Below are positions 60,173 to 64,000 of a DNA stretch of 64,000 bases, piece by piece (positions within the stretch are counted from its first letter, which is position 1; the number at the start of each line of letters is the position of its first letter). Source of the stretch: Halichondria panicea (lineage: Eukaryota; Porifera; Demospongiae; Suberitida; Halichondriidae). Under the pieces are notes generated by a model. That model did not search any database. It saw only the letters and a list, made by a program, of their open reading frames with translations, and was not told where the DNA came from. The position numbers were made by a program, and so were the translations under genes. The DNA is taken from the NCBI RefSeq assembly GCF_963675165.1, contig NC_087390.1, positions 1,073,501 to 1,137,500 of the forward strand, given 5' to 3'.

Positions 60173-61075
60173 ATAGATTGCAAAGGAAAGGGGATTGGAA
60201 ACCACCTGGGCCTCCCTGTGTAACGGTTGAAACACTCCGCGTTATGATGTAGCGATCACAAATATTTTTAGTAGGTTGACCGTTCTATTTAGCCCACTAG
60301 CCATCACTCAGGGGCTGGGAGGTACTCTAGAGAAGTATAAGGTTTACATCAATGACTAGCTCACTTTTTTAACTAAGACTACTAATTCTATGTTCACCTT
60401 TGTTCAATAATTCATACTTTTGTACAGTGTAATTATTATATAATTATTATGTGAACACATCGAATAAAAATGGAAGCTTTAATATAACTTGCGAAAATTG
60501 TTTTGAAATGATGTATTAACCTTCATTTGTGTATGTAGGTCAGTGGATTTTAGTGCTATTCAATTTTCAATCAAATGATAGGCAATTTGGGCTTGTTTCA
60601 ATAAGAATCATGGAATGAATGTTTAATTTCTGCGTATATAGATGTTTGAAGACAGTGCATGTGTGTGAATTTTATACATGATAGAGCATTACAACTTTGC
60701 CCCCCCCCCCTTTCCAGATAGGTGATCCTTGGGGAGGGTCTTATCTGATGGAGGGCCTCACTGATCAGGTGTACGAGTCAGCACTCAACATCATCAATGA
60801 GGTACAAGGGACACCTTGCAGTTGTATTTCTCTAATGTATAGTGCTTACTCAAGTTTAACCATTGAATTCCAACCCTATTATATATATGAATTGTACACT
60901 GCAACAGTTTTGTTCAGCCTCTGACTCTGATTGTATGTACAACTGTATGTAACTTATGTCACGTCAGGAGTGCATGGTCACGTGTATAGTAAAATTAGGT
61001 TTTATAATTAGCTATAACAACTTAATTGCTCTTGAATAACGATTATACGTAATATGTGTGTGTTTGTGTGTGTAG

Positions 61076-61354
61076 GTTGCTGAGATTGCAAAGCTGATGA
61101 CAGCGTATATTCGTCTGGTGGTGGTCAGAATGAAGTGATAATCCAATTCAACAGAACATTTTTATGCTGATCATAAAGTTCCCCAAAACATGAGCTAGAC
61201 TGTCAGTCTGCTTGGATTCATCCTGTACTGCCTCCTGGCTCGCTGGTACAAGACGAGAGTTAGAGACGAGGACTACAATGCACACAGAGTGGTGGAGGAG
61301 GTTTATGATCGATATCTAGCTTCACTAGGCAGACTATTGTATGGTGAATTGTAA
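61076..61354 (+). CDS. 3' exons of unknown membrane-tail gene, unit 4
   Basis: 61076-61138 encodes VAEIAKLMTAYIRLVVVRMK and TGA. 61205-61354 encodes SLLGFILYCLLARWYKTRV to LASLGRLLYGEL and TAA, the same end as unit 3. Confidence 0.45.
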
Positions 61355-61604
61355 TTTACTTTAATGCTTAATTATAATTATAGTCATCATCTCACATGCT
61401 GTTGTTTGCAAGCACATTCATATTCAGTTATAACCAATAATGAATGATTCCATAAGAACTTTTCGATATAAAAGCAATGCCAAAAATCATTGAACTTTGA
61501 AACTTCGACTACAGAAATTGAGCGATATTAATAAAAGAATTCCAGTGAAGCACTAATAAATAAAGTAGTGATTAAATGAGTGACTGTGGTATGGTACTAT
61601 AACG

Positions 61605-64000
61605 TTATGACACACTAGTACCTGGTGTGTCTAGTTCCAATGTATCGTCAAAGTTTGATAGCTGGTCCATTTCAGACTTTGATACCAAATCTCCAAAACA
61701 GTCCATCAGAGTCTTTTGTGTTGCATCCTACAGAGAAGTGAACATGCACGAGGATGATACATTTAACACAGTTGTATGTTAAGCTGATTAAATGAAAGCA
61801 CCGCGGGTGCTGATGCCTCGGTGGAGGTGCCAAAGCTACATAACATAATTAAAGCTACTAAGCTACACACATTGATTATAATTATCATGATTAATTTTAC
61901 TGCATGCATCCAGGGAAACTCAAGGAGTGGGTAATGATAGACGATGATTGTTGTTAAAAACGATCGATGCCAAAAGTTCAAGCCTTAAAATTAATGGCTG
62001 CAAGTCAACAGAGCCTTGCAGCTCTCTTCTCACTCTTGCAGCTACCAATAGCGTGCAGAACTAACTACTAAGTAGAGTAGCAACATTCGGTAAACAAGTT
62101 TGGCTACGTGCATGCTCTTCTGAAAAGGCTGCAATGGCATTCCAAGTAGGCATAACTCGAGACAAAGCATTATTTTGCAAATCCACGAATTAAAATCTAA
62201 TTAAACATGACTAGAAGCCTATAGAAACTCTTACTTGCACTTGATTCATCCTTGATCAGCTGTAGCAGTCTGCACAGACACACACACAAACACACTACCG
62301 TATACCTCGCTTGCGCATGCACACCGAGGCATAACTATGGCTTGCACAAATGCACAGTAGAATATAATAATTAAGCAACTGAATTGCTTGGGGAAATGGT
62401 CTCTGTGTGTATACATTCGTAGTAGATTTGAAGCATCACAGATCTTGAATTATCAGACCTAAACACTTTATTCGTACTTTATAAGCTCTCTACTGTTAAT
62501 ATTATTTGAACAGTCACACATGGAATAGCCACATAAGATAAGCCACATAAGATAAGCCATACAGTAGTTTCAGTAAGGGACCTATAATTATAGTGAAGTC
62601 TTTGCTGACCTTGGCTGTGAGTACTGCGCTCTCTGCACTGGAGAAGTCATCTTTAGCCAGACCAGCTTGACTCAACACTGACAGTTTGTTCTGAATCAAG
62701 GGCCTGCATGTGTGAAGTGATGACATTGTGTTTAATGAATGGCTTGGTTCAAAACTAGATCTACATGTAATTAAATGCCACAACAAAATTACTTTCACAT
62801 TACATAGTTACACTTACAGCATAAGACACTTATACATGTACTGTACATACGTTCTAATAAAACATTCAAGCACAACCTAGCTCTTACCATATAAAGTCAT
62901 CCACTGTGTCCTTCGCAATGAGGTAATGGACATTGACTGACGACTTTTGGCCTATTCTGTACGCCCTGTCCTCAGCCTGTACCAGTATCTATATACAGAG
63001 ACCAAACCCATAATAACTATGACAAAGCAGAACCGCTGATAAAAAGGGGACCCTCTACGAGATACTGTATCAATATAACCTATGTAAGCATTGCAAAAAG
63101 GAAAACTTCTCAACAATGTATTTTCCCCGAAGTGTTCTAAGTACATCAAGCCTTCAAGAGTGTGTGCATGACTATACTTACTCCTGGGTTCCAGAACAAC
63201 TCAGCAAAGATAACAGTGGAGGCAGCAGTGAGGGTGAGTCCTGACCGTGAGGAGAGACAGTCAATTGTTAGAATACTTATACAATCCACTCGAGTTATTC
63301 AATTTCAAACATTTTATGATTTTCAGAAGGCTTTTTAGATGGTATGCTCAATTCTCACATTTGGGCACATTTGGAACGGACCATAATTTTCTTCATGGGC
63401 TATGGGGTCTATATAATAATACCTGCATTAGCCGTGGTGATGGAGAGTACAGCCACTTGACACTGCTCGCTGTGCTGGAACTGATCACACAGGGCCTGTC
63501 TCATATCAGCTGGGGTCTTGCCGTCGATACGAATGTAGGTGATGGCCTGTGTATGGGTGAAGTGGGTGGGTTGTGTGAGGGGGGTGGGTGGAGGATCAGC
63601 AATTGATAGCGATCAACCATTAGTGTGTGTGTGTGTGTGTGTTAGTGTCTACATAAGTACGTAATGCTCCTAGAAGATATAAATAGCTAGAGTAATAAGT
63701 TTTAGTTTGGATATAATTATAGTACGCAGGATGAAATGCTGAGTCAGCAACTCTTTCTCACAGGTGCCTGTACACACACTAATCCCAACCTTCTTGTCCA
63801 AAGCCTCACAGAGACCATTCAGTACAGACACGTGATGGCCGAACACGATGATCTTCCTACCACCCTCCAACATGTCCAGGATATAGTCCTTCACTGCCGG
63901 CAGCTTCATCTTGCCTGTCACATCAAACAGAGGGAGGAGGGCGGTCCGTCGCTCAAGCTTCTGTGGGTAATGGTGGGTGGGTGGATAAGTACACAACAGC
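61605..64000 (-). CDS. SMARCAL1-like: SMARCAL1-like annealing helicase, copy 4 (3' part, runs off window)
   Basis: Visible exons from 5' to 3' are 63790-63960 ([19 protein letters not shown] to EALDKK), 63423-63546 ([10 protein letters not shown]), 63182-63240 ([12 protein letters not shown]), 62888-62988 ([10 protein letters not shown]), 62610-62703 and 61605-61727 (ending DTPGTSVS). All phases agree and no stop or frameshift is seen. These are the C-terminal RecA-like lobe motifs of SNF2 helicases. Exon 1, which is damaged in the other three copies, lies outside the window, so this copy may be the functional one. The last intron carries the dispersed repeat at about 61795-62340. Confidence 0.85.
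61795..62340 (-). repeat. Dispersed repeat in last SMARCAL1 intron, unit 4
   Basis: Counterpart of 3898-4440, with the same ends. Confidence 0.6.

Larger units (their letters stand above)
57501..60801 (+). pseudogene. MUT (MMUT)-like: Methylmalonyl-CoA mutase, 5' half, unit 4
   Basis: Exons: 57501-57537 and 58172-58308 join in frame (MANTGYCTPPEQASGDDTV to LTWRTPE). 58554-58738 ([20 protein letters not shown]) follows, then 59559-59687 ([20 protein letters not shown] to DIFTLQ) and 60718-60801 ([19 protein letters not shown]). The exon with KYPFTRG present in unit 3 is deleted here. The FSTVEES exon lacks one C at about 58678 (AACCCCTC for AACCCCCTC), causing a frameshift and an early TGA. 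Arg is replaced by Cys in FMVCNTY. Later barrel and B12-domain exons are absent. Its intact parts complement the broken parts of unit 3, so the two diverged from a better copy. Confidence 0.83.

Overview
The window is animal nuclear DNA. It is AT-rich and intron-dense, with introns mostly of 60-600 bp and GT-AG borders, and it is full of small palindromic transposons and microsatellites. The gene content is a methylmalonyl-CoA mutase family, a SMARCAL1-like annealing helicase, and Roc-COR (ROCO) GTPases fused to Death domains behind a 2A-type recoding peptide. That points to a marine invertebrate. A demosponge such as Amphimedon queenslandica is my best guess, from the compact gene style and the Death/ROCO expansion; this is inference and cannot be proven here.

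The layout is a tandem segmental duplication of about 20 kb, present about 3.3 times: unit 1 about 1-16.1 kb (5' part missing), unit 2 about 16.1-38.2 kb, unit 3 about 38.2-57.3 kb, unit 4 from about 57.3 kb to the window end. Each unit reads: methylmalonyl-CoA mutase (MUT) exons on +, a two-exon 3' tail of unknown identity on +, a SMARCAL1 copy on - (tail-to-tail with the former), a Roc-COR(-Death) exon on -, then a set of exons on - encoding membrane segments, a 2A peptide and a Death domain. The last is head-to-head with the next unit's MUT start.

The MUT copies are decayed. They have missing exons, frameshifts and a DPYNN exon out of canonical order, and no cobalamin-binding domain was seen. 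The three complete SMARCAL1 copies keep most helicase exons, but each carries a nonsense or frameshift lesion in exon 1. Copy 1 has also lost the Walker A segment in frame, and part of exon 8. Copy 4 runs off the window and its six visible exons are intact.

The most interesting system is the minus-strand Death/ROCO family. Gene A (11662-15844) splices into one open frame of 1106 residues: two membrane segments, a hydrophobic leader ending in DVEANPGP, a Death domain, Roc GTPase, COR-like region, a second Death domain and a Lys/Arg-rich tail. Genes B (27790-37962) and C/D (49440-57056) repeat this plan. They have phase-compatible alternative 3' exons that could give a short membrane/2A/Death protein or the long GTPase form. 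The 2A peptide predicts that one mRNA yields a membrane peptide plus a separate cytosolic Death-ROCO protein starting at Pro.

The units differ by transposon insertions, small deletions and apparent gene conversion. Because several lesions are single-base or short, a draft-assembly error remains possible for any one of them.
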